Shown here: in pieces, positions 45,070 to 55,000 of the stretch
How the letters are laid out: every line of letters begins with the position of its first letter
How positions within the stretch are numbered: position 1 is the first letter of the stretch
Source of the DNA: Vampirovibrio sp.
GTDB lineage: Bacteria; Cyanobacteriota; Vampirovibrionia; Vampirovibrionales; JAJTHC01
Direction: 5' to 3'
Assembly (NCBI GenBank): GCA_024998755.1
Contig: JACEUU010000003.1
Span: 992,001 to 1,056,000 of the forward strand
Length of the DNA: 64,000 nucleotides
Made by a program: the position numbers and the translations under genes
Notes under the pieces: model-generated
Seen by the model: only the letters and a program-made list of their open reading frames with translations
Told to the model about the DNA's origin: nothing
The model's database searches: none

Positions 45070-45837
45070 TTGAATACTCTTTCCGCTTCTGTGCTTGAAC
45101 TACTACAATCAGCTGAATTGGCTGCCACCATTAAGCTAAGTAAACAACTAGAACTACCCATTGACTGGACACCTGAACAACAACAAGGGTGTATAGATTT
45201 ATATCAACTAGTGTTGGCTGGCAACCAGCGAATGAATTTAACGAAAATTGTTAGCTGGCAAGAATTTTTAACTCGGCATATTTTAGAAAGCCTGTTGTTT
45301 TCTGCTTATTTACCCCAGCAAGCCACCGTGGTAGATGTCGGCACAGGCGGAGGCTTCCCAACCTTGCCGTTGCTCATTTTTCGGCCAGATTTAAAGCTGG
45401 TGGCTATTGAATCCGTCAAGAAAAAAGCCCTGTTTGTACAAGAAACGGCAGAAACGTTAGGGGCGGGTAAGCGGCTAAAAATGCTAGCGGAACGGTGTGA
45501 AATTATCGGGCAAGATAAGCAACACCGGCAACAGTACCAGTGGGTAATTTCCAGAGCCGTAGCCAATTTAACAACCCTTAGTGAATATTGCTTGCCCTTA
45601 CTAAAGCCCGAATTAGGCACGCTATTAGCCATGAAAGGCCCTAGCTGGCCTGATGAATATGAAAAAGCCGAAGAAGCTATTGAGCTTTTGGGTGGTGCGT
45701 TTGAAGGGTGTTTAGATTGGGAAGAAATTCCTGCATTAGCCCACTGTTATTTGTTAAAAATAAACAAAGAAGAACGTACCCCCAAGTATTACCCCCGCAT
45801 GGCGGGTAGCCCACTCAAACAACCACTGGGTTGGTAG
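45070..45837 (+). CDS. rsmG: 16S rRNA (guanine-527-N7)-methyltransferase RsmG
   Basis: 255 residues. SAM-dependent methylation of G527 in 16S rRNA. Motifs: R-M-N-L-T-K-I (about 57-63), R-H-I-L-E-S-L, and the SAM-binding V-D-V-G-T-G-G-G-F-P-T-L-P-L, then V-A-I-E-S-V-K-K-K and R-A-V-A-N-L. The start is TTG 45070 with GGTGA at 45059-45063; no ATG is available in frame nearby. It is divergent from the ATPase at 42150. Confidence 0.92.
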   Translation: MNTLSASVLELLQSAELAATIKLSKQLELPIDWTPEQQQGCIDLYQLVLAGNQRMNLTKIVSWQEFLTRHILESLLFSAYLPQQATVVDVGTGGGFPTLPLLIFRPDLKLVAIESVKKKALFVQETAETLGAGKRLKMLAERCEIIGQDKQHRQQYQWVISRAVANLTTLSEYCLPLLKPELGTLLAMKGPSWPDEYEKAEEAIELLGGAFEGCLDWEEIPALAHCYLLKINKEERTPKYYPRMAGSPLKQPLGW

Positions 45838-45978
45838 GTGCGTGATGGTTATACCTAAACTAAGTATTCATCTGCCTACCACCAGACGGGCAGGCTAGTG
45901 TGTACGCTTTTCAAGATCTATAGTCATATCAACTTATAAATCGCTTAATTAACATATAACCTATAGGAGTTTAATTTT

Positions 45979-46605
45979 ATGATTAGCAACAACCCTCAAG
46001 CCCCCAATAATCCGTGGGGTGGTACACTTCAATTTGAAGCCCCACACCTACAACTAGCCCAAGCTGAATTATTTAGCCTATTACAACAATATTCCTTTAA
46101 ACGAGGCGATTTCACCCTTGCCAGCGGAGCAAAAAGCACTTGGTATTTGGATTGCAGAGTAACCGCCCTTCACGGCAGAGGCAGCTTACTAATAGGGCAA
46201 TTGTTCAACCATGTTGTTCATAATTTACCCCAAGGTACAACAGTTCAAGCCGTTGGTGGTATGGCGTTAGGGGCTGCACCACTGGTTTCAGCGGTAACGG
46301 TTGCTTCTGCTATGGCAGGCAACCCCATTAACGGCTTTTTAGTACGAAAAGAAGCCAAGCTATACGGCGGAGGCAAACAAATTGAAGGAAATTTACCGGT
46401 TAGCGGTAACATTATTTTAGTAGAAGATGTCGTTACAACAGGTGGCTCTACCATTAAAGCTATTAATGCCATAAAACAACAAGCCCCCCACTTAACAATT
46501 GTAGGGGTACTTGCCTTAGTCGATAGAAATGCGGGCGGTGCTGAACAATTTAAGGCTCTTCACGTTCCGTTTCATGCACTGTACAACGTTCAAGCATTTC
46601 TTTAG
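45979..46605 (+). CDS. pyrE: Orotate phosphoribosyltransferase PyrE
   Basis: 208 residues. Joins orotate and PRPP to form OMP in pyrimidine synthesis. Seen: F-T-L-A-S-G-A-K-S-T-W-Y-L-D near the N-terminus, K-E-A-K-L-Y-G-G-G-K-Q-I-E-G loop, and the PRPP motif V-E-D-V-V-T-T-G-G-S. A good TAGGAG precedes the ATG. Its last 56 bases overlap the convergent gene at 46550. Confidence 0.92.
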   Translation: MISNNPQAPNNPWGGTLQFEAPHLQLAQAELFSLLQQYSFKRGDFTLASGAKSTWYLDCRVTALHGRGSLLIGQLFNHVVHNLPQGTTVQAVGGMALGAAPLVSAVTVASAMAGNPINGFLVRKEAKLYGGGKQIEGNLPVSGNIILVEDVVTTGGSTIKAINAIKQQAPHLTIVGVLALVDRNAGGAEQFKALHVPFHALYNVQAFL

Positions 46606-47197
46606 GAATATGCTTCATCCAATCTTTACCCAGCCCATTAATAAAATGATGGGCTTCAATCACGTCATCCGCTTCGACGGGTTTGAACTTAGCAAGCCGT
46701 TTACGTTCTGCTGGGGGTAATTCGGGGTCAACATACCGCCGACGAACCGATCCGCCCAAGCCCAAAGCCCCTGCAAAATGAGGCACTTTCAACGAGCTAG
46801 AGGAATTGTGTGCTTTGACAGCTTCAATTAGGCGTTCAAAGCCAGACTGCTCAGTGGCATCAAAGTCATTTTCAGCTTCATCTTCTTCGTCTTCTTCTAT
46901 AATAGAAAATTCATCAATAGCACTGGTTTTACGTTCCATTAACTCTATGGCAGAAGCAATCGCATCAGTTAAAGATGTTTTTCGGTTATTGGGGCTCATT
47001 TGCCCTGCTTGAATGGTTTCCACACCGACCATTGCTACGCCAACGTGAGATTCGCAAACACCACAATCTATATGCACCAAAAATACTTCATTTTCTTCTT
47101 TAATTAACGAAATACCTTGTTCCTGCAAGTGGGCTCCGCAATGAGGGCATTGTAGCGTGGTAAAAAATTGTTGAACGAAGGGAAATGCTTCCATCAT
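46550..47197 (-). CDS. Zinc-ribbon protein, unknown function
   Basis: 215 residues. N-terminal half: C-P-H-C-G ... C-G-V-C-E-S, a four-cysteine zinc ribbon around residues 17-49, followed by a hydrophobic strand V-G-V-A-M-V-G-V. The middle is acidic (E-E-D-E-E-D-E-A-E-N-D). The C-terminal part, R-R-R-Y-V-D-P-E-L-P-P-A-E-R-K-R-L-A-K and a helix with H-H-F-I-N-G-L, looks like a nucleic-acid or protein-binding tail. The stop overlaps the end of pyrE. I do not recognise the family. Confidence 0.75.
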   Translation of the reverse strand: MMEAFPFVQQFFTTLQCPHCGAHLQEQGISLIKEENEVFLVHIDCGVCESHVGVAMVGVETIQAGQMSPNNRKTSLTDAIASAIELMERKTSAIDEFSIIEEDEEDEAENDFDATEQSGFERLIEAVKAHNSSSSLKVPHFAGALGLGGSVRRRYVDPELPPAERKRLAKFKPVEADDVIEAHHFINGLGKDWMKHIPKEMLERCTVHETEREEP

Positions 47198-47402
47198 GGG
47201 GTAGTGTTAGCTCCTAATATTGAGGGCGTGGTCGTTTTCTTTAGAGAAAAAAATAAAGTAATCATTGAGCAAAGAATTTATCTGTAAAAAAACACATGAC
47301 TTTTTATTTTATTAGCATACAAGAAAATGCCTATAAAAGACAAGGTTTTTAACAGTTCTTTAATATCAAGCCAATTAACTAAAAACACACCAGCAATAAA
47401 GG

Positions 47403-49988
47403 TTAGACAAATAACTGAGTATAAGCGTCTGTAGGGCCTAACATCCAACTAAAATTTTGCGAAACGGCTTCTACTTGAAACGATTCAAACACCGTTTTGT
47501 TACTTACATAAGTATCATACCCCTGTTTCAAAACCGAGGCTAACAACTGGCTGTTATGTGCCAACGTTTCTTCGCAACTAAAATCAAACCCAACGGTATT
47601 TTCGGTTAAATACCCCACCATGCCAGATTGCACCGTATCCTTTAAGCCACCCACATTCATAGCCAAAATAGGCGTACCCGCTGCCAAGGCTTCCATTTGA
47701 ACCAACCCGCAAGGTTCAAACTTGCTGGCTACCACCAAATAATCTGACGCTATCATACACAAGTTTTTCAAATTTGCATCCGGTAAATCCAATAGAACAA
47801 TTGGGTTAGCTAACTGTGGTTTGTTTTCTTTCATGAATGATTGTTTTAGTTCTAACCAGCCTTTACGCCACCGTTCATCGCCACTACCTTGCACCACAAA
47901 TAAGGGAATGGGCAGTAAAGCCTGCTTTCTTTTTTGACGCCGACTATTTTCAGCTTCAACACTCAGCAACAAACTTTTCGCTGCCAAAGCAAACTGGTCA
48001 AACCCTTTTTGTTCCACCAACCTGCCAACCGTGTAAAAAATAGGCGAAGCTTCGGTTAGCTGACTAATGTCAGTCAATTTTTGCAGAATTAAATGTTCCG
48101 GATGATGAGCCACAAATTGTTTAAGGAATTGAAGTAAAACCCCTTTATTATGGTTTTTCACCTCAATCACTTCTTTTTTAGCTCTATCCACACTAGCCCC
48201 AAATACCTCAAAACTGGTATTTAAATGACTCAACACCTCAGGCGGACGAACGAAACCCATCTGTACTTTATTCCAAAGTGGGTCTAAGGAAAGCAGTTGG
48301 TCTGCCACCACTGTAGAAGCCGCTTTAAAGGGTTTCAACGTTCCAATGTTCGATTGTATCCATGGCAAAGTTGGTAGTAATAATTCTTTATCGTACCCAT
48401 TTACAATGCCTTTTAACGTACCGAACTTAGCCCGTATTTGAAGCAGGCTTTGCATAATACCACCCAAGTTGGGTTGCTTGGTTAATTCTTCCGCATAATT
48501 AGGGGAAACAACCACCACATTATCAGTCGCACCCACCGCCATACGCATTAAGTTAAAGCGATTTTCAATAGCAATATTTTTCATTAGCTGATGCGGAATA
48601 TTCACATCATTAAACCCATGAGCCTTACCCATGACTCTAGCCGCATATTTATAGAACAATAAATTATAAAGATATTCCGTTTTTTGTTTATCCCCTAGCC
48701 GATGGTTAGGGTGTTCGCCTTGATACGAAAAATTATGAACAATCACATTCATTTGCTGGCGTCTGGCAAAAAAATCTGCCAAGTTTTTATACTTTTCAAA
48801 AATTTCCGCTTCGCTTAAGGTATTATCCGCTTGTTGAAGGCAATCGTTGGCTCTATCGGTAGCCTCATAATAGGCGGTATATCGCATAACAGAAGCCAAA
48901 GCACCCACTTGCCAATCATTCAGCAACAAAACTTTCGGTAATTTAATACCCGTTTCTAAGCCTTGAGGGTCATTTTCCGCCAAAACCCATTGCAATTCTT
49001 TTAAGGCACGAGTAAAAAATGTAAATCGACGAATTTCGGCAAATCTGCTACCCACATAAGGGCTAGTTGCCTTCATTGGCTTGGTGCAACTAATATCAAA
49101 AAAACTTTGCCCGCTAGGGCTTTCAGGCTGATGTAAAAACAAATGCGGCACACCGTTGATGGTTGCTTTTAGCACATCTACCCCAACAACGCCCACTTCC
49201 TTTTCCGTTTGTTCTAGTACCATGAAGACTTCATCTACTTCATTATTGCGTTCTAATTCGGCAATATGCACATTAAACGAAAATAAATGTTCTAAATCAA
49301 AACTCTTACGCTCAAGCACTTCATTACCTGTGGCACTAAGAGTTGTAATAGTATAGCGTTTAAGGGCTAACCCGTGCGGATTTTCATTAGCTGGCAAGGC
49401 TTCTAAGGCAAACAACACCCAATTACTTTTAACCCGTTGTTGCCCCACATACAATGGCATTACTAACCTAGGCTGGGCAATACCTTTGGCAATAAACCCG
49501 TTAGCCAACCCAACAGGCACTTCCGCTAAACCACCGGCCTTTATTACTTCTACAGATTCCACTGTAGGCAACCAAACTTCATCTTCACCCAGTAAAAAGT
49601 CTTTTTGAAAGGGAGCGAAACTACCCCTCATTGCTTTTTCAGCAAGCAGGTTCACATAAGAATCCGTTTGCCACAAGTCTAATGTTTTGGCTTGCACGGT
49701 GTCTGGCACAGCATCTTGATGCATAAATGCCATTTCAGTGCCACCCACATTCAACTGTTGCACTTGGTAGGTCAGCTTGCTCATCTGTTCTAATTGCGGG
49801 TGCATCGTCCATAAGTTTTTAGGCCGAGGCAACGCATTAACCCACGAAGAACTAACAGGCAGTTGAAAACTATTGCCTGCAGCACTGTAAAAACGAGGAT
49901 TTTTAACAAGGGGAAGCAAAGCACTAGCAACTACGGGCAGTTTAGCCCCGTTACCTTCTCCATTGATTGTCTTAAAAGCGACGACCAC
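47403..49988 (-). CDS. glgA: Glycogen/starch synthase-like GT5 glycosyltransferase, long form
   Basis: 861 residues, against about 480 in typical GlgA. The GT5 starch-synthase lid motif K-A-G-G-L-A-E-V-P is near residue 148, preceded by a lineage-specific N-terminal extension. Further motifs: L-L-N-D-W-Q-V-G-A, V-H-N-F-S-Y-Q-G, V-V-S-P-N-Y-A-E-E-L, K-G-I-V-N-G-Y-D, V-G-R-L-V-E-Q-K-G-F-D, and F-E-P-C-G-L-V-Q-M-E-A, the E-x7-E donor site. About 150 extra residues lie between the first lid motif and the L-N-D-W motif. It should add glucose to alpha-1,4-glucan; donor sugar (ADP- or UDP-glucose) is not evident. Confidence 0.85.
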   Translation of the reverse strand: MVVAFKTINGEGNGAKLPVVASALLPLVKNPRFYSAAGNSFQLPVSSSWVNALPRPKNLWTMHPQLEQMSKLTYQVQQLNVGGTEMAFMHQDAVPDTVQAKTLDLWQTDSYVNLLAEKAMRGSFAPFQKDFLLGEDEVWLPTVESVEVIKAGGLAEVPVGLANGFIAKGIAQPRLVMPLYVGQQRVKSNWVLFALEALPANENPHGLALKRYTITTLSATGNEVLERKSFDLEHLFSFNVHIAELERNNEVDEVFMVLEQTEKEVGVVGVDVLKATINGVPHLFLHQPESPSGQSFFDISCTKPMKATSPYVGSRFAEIRRFTFFTRALKELQWVLAENDPQGLETGIKLPKVLLLNDWQVGALASVMRYTAYYEATDRANDCLQQADNTLSEAEIFEKYKNLADFFARRQQMNVIVHNFSYQGEHPNHRLGDKQKTEYLYNLLFYKYAARVMGKAHGFNDVNIPHQLMKNIAIENRFNLMRMAVGATDNVVVVSPNYAEELTKQPNLGGIMQSLLQIRAKFGTLKGIVNGYDKELLLPTLPWIQSNIGTLKPFKAASTVVADQLLSLDPLWNKVQMGFVRPPEVLSHLNTSFEVFGASVDRAKKEVIEVKNHNKGVLLQFLKQFVAHHPEHLILQKLTDISQLTEASPIFYTVGRLVEQKGFDQFALAAKSLLLSVEAENSRRQKRKQALLPIPLFVVQGSGDERWRKGWLELKQSFMKENKPQLANPIVLLDLPDANLKNLCMIASDYLVVASKFEPCGLVQMEALAAGTPILAMNVGGLKDTVQSGMVGYLTENTVGFDFSCEETLAHNSQLLASVLKQGYDTYVSNKTVFESFQVEAVSQNFSWMLGPTDAYTQLFV

Positions 49989-50210
49989 GTTTTAACGTTT
50001 CCTTTAGGCAAACTTAACTAAAATACGACTGTTCGGTAATTTTATTATAACAGTATAAGAGATAATACAGATAAAAAAATTTAACAGAATAAAAAAAGAC
50101 GCTAACAGAACCACGCCTTTTTATTCATTATACTAACAAATGTCAAGGAATCGTTCCATTATTAAGCCAAATTAAACCAAACAAGCTATCTTCTTAGCAA
50201 ACATTAAGAT

Positions 50211-52043
50211 TTAAGACCCACCCGAACCACCACTTCCTGCAGAAGGAATTTGTGAAGGGTGCGGTAATGCCCCAGCGGTTTTTGCCAACGACCTTATCCA
50301 GTTGGGTTGAGATTCCCAAAACAGACGGTGCTTGGTGGCATCAGTCATATTCTGATGTTGGTCTGGTGTGGCATAAGTCCGTTCTAATGTGGTGGTACGA
50401 GATTCATTAGAGAAGGTATTACGAGACATACCCACATTGGAAAGAGCCGTAAACCCTAGAAATGCCAAGTCTGCCGTATCTGAAAACACCTTAGGCGTCC
50501 AACCCAAGCCACTAGCCGTGGAAACAGCCGCAGACGCAATTGCTCCGATACTACCGTATTTGACCAAAGCAGCATCCAGCTTCGGAGATATTCTGTAGAA
50601 GAAATTAGACCCTTTAACCGCAATGTTAACAGGGTTTCCTGCACCAGCCACTTCAATTATAGGTACAAACATTAAGTTAGCAAAGGCTGGTAATACAGCG
50701 GAAATATTTGCCGCTAATTGTAGCGGTTTAGCGTGTTGGAAGACGCCCTTCTTCGCTTCAGGTGTATTTTCTGTAGCTGTTGATGTAGCTAATTGATTAT
50801 TTTCTGGTGAGACCGGCTTCGTTGGGTCGAATTTTTGTTCAATCCCGTTTTTCGCTTTCTGGAAGCCTTCCAGTACCAAAGCACCCCCCATTAAAACTAA
50901 CGGAGCAATAGCTGCGATAGCCAACACATATTCTGGGGCGTTAGGTAAGGGGAACTTACTACCGCGGGTAAATTCACTTCGTTGCATTGGGCGTAAAGCA
51001 TCCATTGCAAAGCCCCAATCAGTCGCCATTTTCCAATTCATCCACAGTAGTTGATAAGAACCAGCTGCTACATCAGGAATAAACGATACCGCTTTCGGTA
51101 GTTTCAGCTTATCAAACATAACGCCACTTACTTTAGCATGAGCCGTTCGGTATTGCTTTCTGGCTAATTCCGCCAATGCCCCTGGGTGCATTAAGTGGAA
51201 CGAACTATACTGCTTCGCCCCTTTATTTACAATGTAATTGGGGTGAGGAAATTCTTTAAAGCTACCTCGCCAGTGTGGGTCGAGTGCTTCGCCATAAGCT
51301 TCCATCGTGTTGTCTAATCTGTCCGCATTAATGCCCCGCACTTGCGAAAGGGCTAATGCCCAACCACCCATATTCATGGAAAGCCCCATGACAAATAAGG
51401 CTAATTGCATAGATTTTGGTACGAATAATGAAACCAAATTAACAGAACTACCAATTAAATTAAATGATTGCGGTAACTGGGCTAAAAACCCTGACCGTAC
51501 AACCGTAGCCAAATTTTGTAAAAATAGCCCTGCATTCAGAGTAGTAATAGCCGCCTGCATAACTTGGTGCGTGGTTTTATTATTAGGCGTTCCGGTAGCG
51601 GTTACATTCCCTGAAGTGGTAGTTGTTTGAGATGGTGGGTTTAAATAACTATCGTAAGTATCTGGCAAACCAAGGGGCGAAACAGTCTCATCTTCAGTAG
51701 CGTCTTCATCTTTGTTACTTGCAGTGCGAATAGAGCCTATGCCCAAAGCTTGTTGCTGAAAACGTCCGAAGGCCAACGTTTCTTGTCTAGGGCTAACTTG
51801 GAACGCATTGGGTAATGTCGATTTGTTTGAGGTTGAAGTTGCCACAAATTCATCCGCACCAGTCAATACTGAAGCAACAGGCTGGGCAGATGTCATGGCG
51901 ATATGACTTTCTGGCACGGGCTGTGAACCAGTATTCGATTGATTGGTAACCGATGCTACCGTTACGCCATTAACCTTGAACGGAGAAGGGCTTAACGAGG
52001 GAATCGGCGGGTTGTTGTGGTTTTTTATAACCGACACGGCCAA
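50211..52043 (-). CDS. Large membrane protein with L-A-F-G-R motif, unknown
   Basis: 610 residues starting at TTG 52043, where AAAGGA is well spaced. The first 74 bases lie inside the 3' end of the gene upstream, so the two are coupled. The N-terminal 150 residues are Thr/Ser/Asn/Gln-rich with T-L-A-F-G-R-F-Q-Q-Q-A-L-G at about residue 90. Then come hydrophobic segments (F-L-Q-N-L-A-T-V-V, L-F-V-M-G-L-S-M-N-M-G-G-W-A-L, A-I-A-A-I-A-P-L-V-L-M-G-G), indicating several membrane spans, and a Gly/Ser tail. No known fold recognised. Confidence 0.65.
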   Translation of the reverse strand: MAVSVIKNHNNPPIPSLSPSPFKVNGVTVASVTNQSNTGSQPVPESHIAMTSAQPVASVLTGADEFVATSTSNKSTLPNAFQVSPRQETLAFGRFQQQALGIGSIRTASNKDEDATEDETVSPLGLPDTYDSYLNPPSQTTTTSGNVTATGTPNNKTTHQVMQAAITTLNAGLFLQNLATVVRSGFLAQLPQSFNLIGSSVNLVSLFVPKSMQLALFVMGLSMNMGGWALALSQVRGINADRLDNTMEAYGEALDPHWRGSFKEFPHPNYIVNKGAKQYSSFHLMHPGALAELARKQYRTAHAKVSGVMFDKLKLPKAVSFIPDVAAGSYQLLWMNWKMATDWGFAMDALRPMQRSEFTRGSKFPLPNAPEYVLAIAAIAPLVLMGGALVLEGFQKAKNGIEQKFDPTKPVSPENNQLATSTATENTPEAKKGVFQHAKPLQLAANISAVLPAFANLMFVPIIEVAGAGNPVNIAVKGSNFFYRISPKLDAALVKYGSIGAIASAAVSTASGLGWTPKVFSDTADLAFLGFTALSNVGMSRNTFSNESRTTTLERTYATPDQHQNMTDATKHRLFWESQPNWIRSLAKTAGALPHPSQIPSAGSGGSGGS

Positions 52044-55000
52044 AAGAATCCTTTAATTTAAAAGCGGAAAGTGTAATAGAAGGTGATGGGACAGTAACCG
52101 TTGAAGCATCACCGGATGACTGCTGGGAGGCTCTTTCAGATGAAAGAGTGGGTTGAACGCCATGAATTTCCTGCTTAACAGGAGGCTTGGTTACTTTAAC
52201 GGTAACCGGTAACTGAGCCTGAGGGGCTGGGGTGCTAGGTGCTTTAACTGTAGGTTTGCTCCAGACGGTAGCCAGCTGGGTTAATGCCGTACCAATAGCT
52301 ACCAACCCCCCTGTAACAGCCATAATACCGCCAATGGCATTGGCATTGAGGTAGTGTTCAGGAATACGAAGTGCCAGTTGAGGCCAAACCCCGTAAGGAT
52401 CTCTAGCCAGTCGGTTCATGGAAGCCTTTAAATTAGCGGGTTTAAAGGCTTCCGAAGCAAAGCTGGCATCAAACGGCATACCAAGTGCAAAGGCAAACGG
52501 ATTTTTACGGTAAAACGCCCCTGCCTCAGTAGATAACATGGCTTTTTGGGCTAAATAGGGGTTTTTTAATAAATCATGCTGGGTCTTCCAGTCTTCGCCA
52601 GCCAACATGCCTAATACGAGGGCGTGTCTTTCGGTGCTAAAGGTAACATCATTGGAACGCAAACACCGTTCCAAAAATAAGCCTTGAATAACCCGCTGCA
52701 ACTTTTCTTCATATTCCGCAATAGGAATATTTCCAGTTTCATCCTTTTTAAACTGTTTTAAAATAGCTTTAAAACCTGAATCATCAAGATCATGCCCTGT
52801 ACCAATAAGCCTTACATGGGTTGGTTTCTCTTTATCTGTAAACTCATACATCAAAGGGATGGCTTTTATTTGCAAATCTCGCTGTTTGAATACACTGGTA
52901 ATTTGGTCTTCAGTAAAGCCATTAGATCTTAATTCTCTTGTTTTAGCCGTTTCAAATTCAATTCTTCGCTTGCTGTTAATATTCAAGTCTTCAATAATGG
53001 CTTTTTTCATTTGCGGGTCGGTAATCATATTACGCACCGCTTCACCTACTGAAAAAGGAGAATGAAGCAATTGGTAAATAATGGCAGACATATCCGTACC
53101 GGAACTATCACCATGGAAAGCTTCATTAATGCCCCACTTGCTAAGAGTTCTTGCAGAAGCCCCTTTTTGCAAAGCAATATTCAGCACAATTTCAACATAA
53201 GGGCTAGTAGGGTCTGCTAGTTTAGGCACACCCATTTTTTCAAAAAAGTTTTTTTTCTCGGTAGCCGTCATTAAATCATAATTAACATAGGTATCAAAAT
53301 CTAATGAAGCAGAGTTATTTAAAACGTTAAATAAATACTTTTTGTTTGGGTTCGCGTCTTGAAATGCTTTAGAAGGGTAGCAAAGACTCGGGTCTGCTGA
53401 GGTAATTCGAAGAATCCCCATCTGTTGGGCTTCTAAATCTGCTTTCAACGTTGGGTCATCGCCCGATTGGATGAGTGCTTTCAACGTTTGCCATTTTTCA
53501 GATTCTAAAATCATCTTCTTCAAATCCGTCGGACGAACTTGGTCTTTCGGGAATTTTTCTACGGTTTCAGCATAATCCGCAAAGAAGCCTCTCAATTCAG
53601 CTTCAATGGTATGCACCGTTAAACAGGCAACATCTAACGTATTCAATTCTACGTTAAAGGCTTCTACATCTTTCAAAGCCAAGCTAGACCCTTTATCCGT
53701 TAAGGCTTTCAACTGGTCAAAATGTTTCTGGGCTAAAGGTACTTGAAAAGTGGAGTCATTGGTTAATACGCTTTCAGAAGCTTTTTTAGCGTAGTTATAT
53801 TTCAACGGATTTTTAACAGGGGTAACGTTGCCATCGGCATCTGTATGAGGTTTTAGATCGGTGGCATTAAAATACGCTATATCCTCATTATTAATTTCTC
53901 TGAACTGGCTTTTCAAGTACTCCGCCACGGCTTCTTTGGTTTGCGGAGCCCCTTCGGGTACTTTCCCCCCCTGTTCAATCAACGTTAAACATTGACGGGC
54001 GTGCGTCAGAACGGCGTCTGATTTTGTTTCCCACGCAATGGGTTCTGTATAAGCAGGGCGTGATTGCGTTGCCATATAATAGCGGTTTAACAATGCTTCT
54101 CTAGATAAATTGCCATCAACCCCTGGATTTTCCCATTGTTTCTTAACCGCTTTTCTTGCTTCGTCTTTAACTCGAACTAGCTCAGCTTCTTCAATATCTA
54201 TTTGGTTTTGTGTTTTCTTTTTCCTTTGTTCATCAGTAAGCTCAATAGGGTAGGCAACTACTAAGCCATCAAACACTTGCTCTTTAGAAGGTATGCTAGC
54301 TGTACCTTTTTGCGAACCTAAGGCTTCAACAGCATCAACCTCTTTTTTCAGCATTTCGGTTAACCGTGCCGTCATCGCTTGGCGTAATACACCTTTAGGT
54401 TCTACCTGTTTTAAGGGGCTTTGGGCATTTTTGTAAATAACCTTGTCCATAAAGCCGGCTTTAACAATTTTGTCAATCAACCCTGAAAGCGAAGCATCCG
54501 CAAAGGCTCTGGGGGCGGTTAGTTGCCTATCTACTACATAAGCCCCGCCAATACCATGCACATCGTAGTGTTCATAGCACAACGTGGGATCCATTTTCGT
54601 AACGGCAGGCATCCCCCCAAACGGGCTATAATTATAATCGCCCTTATCGCCAGTTAGCGGGTTTGAATAGAAAGAATTAAAAATTGTCCCGTTACCACCC
54701 CCTCTAGCAGTAACCCCTGTGAAAGAAGGCCCTTCCAAAAACGCATCTAATTCTTTTTGCGTCATTTTAGGCACGGCTTTCTCAAAGTTTTTCGTCCATA
54801 AATTAATGGCGGCTTCGGCAAGGTCGTCATCCAACACAACGTGCCTGTCTGAGTTTAAAACAGGCGTACCATCCGCATTAGTTTTAATTTTGCCATACAT
54901 CCCAATGGCTTTCATATCCTGCATAATAACCATCGGTTTGAAGTCGGGGTCATTTGGATGTTCAAAGCCATGTTTCAAGGCGGCTTTTAATTTAACCCGC

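Noticed and set aside
45838..45978. Terminator or attenuator between rsmG and pyrE
   Set aside because: Only a weak CTGCC/GGCAG pairing is seen, with a long loop and no T-run.
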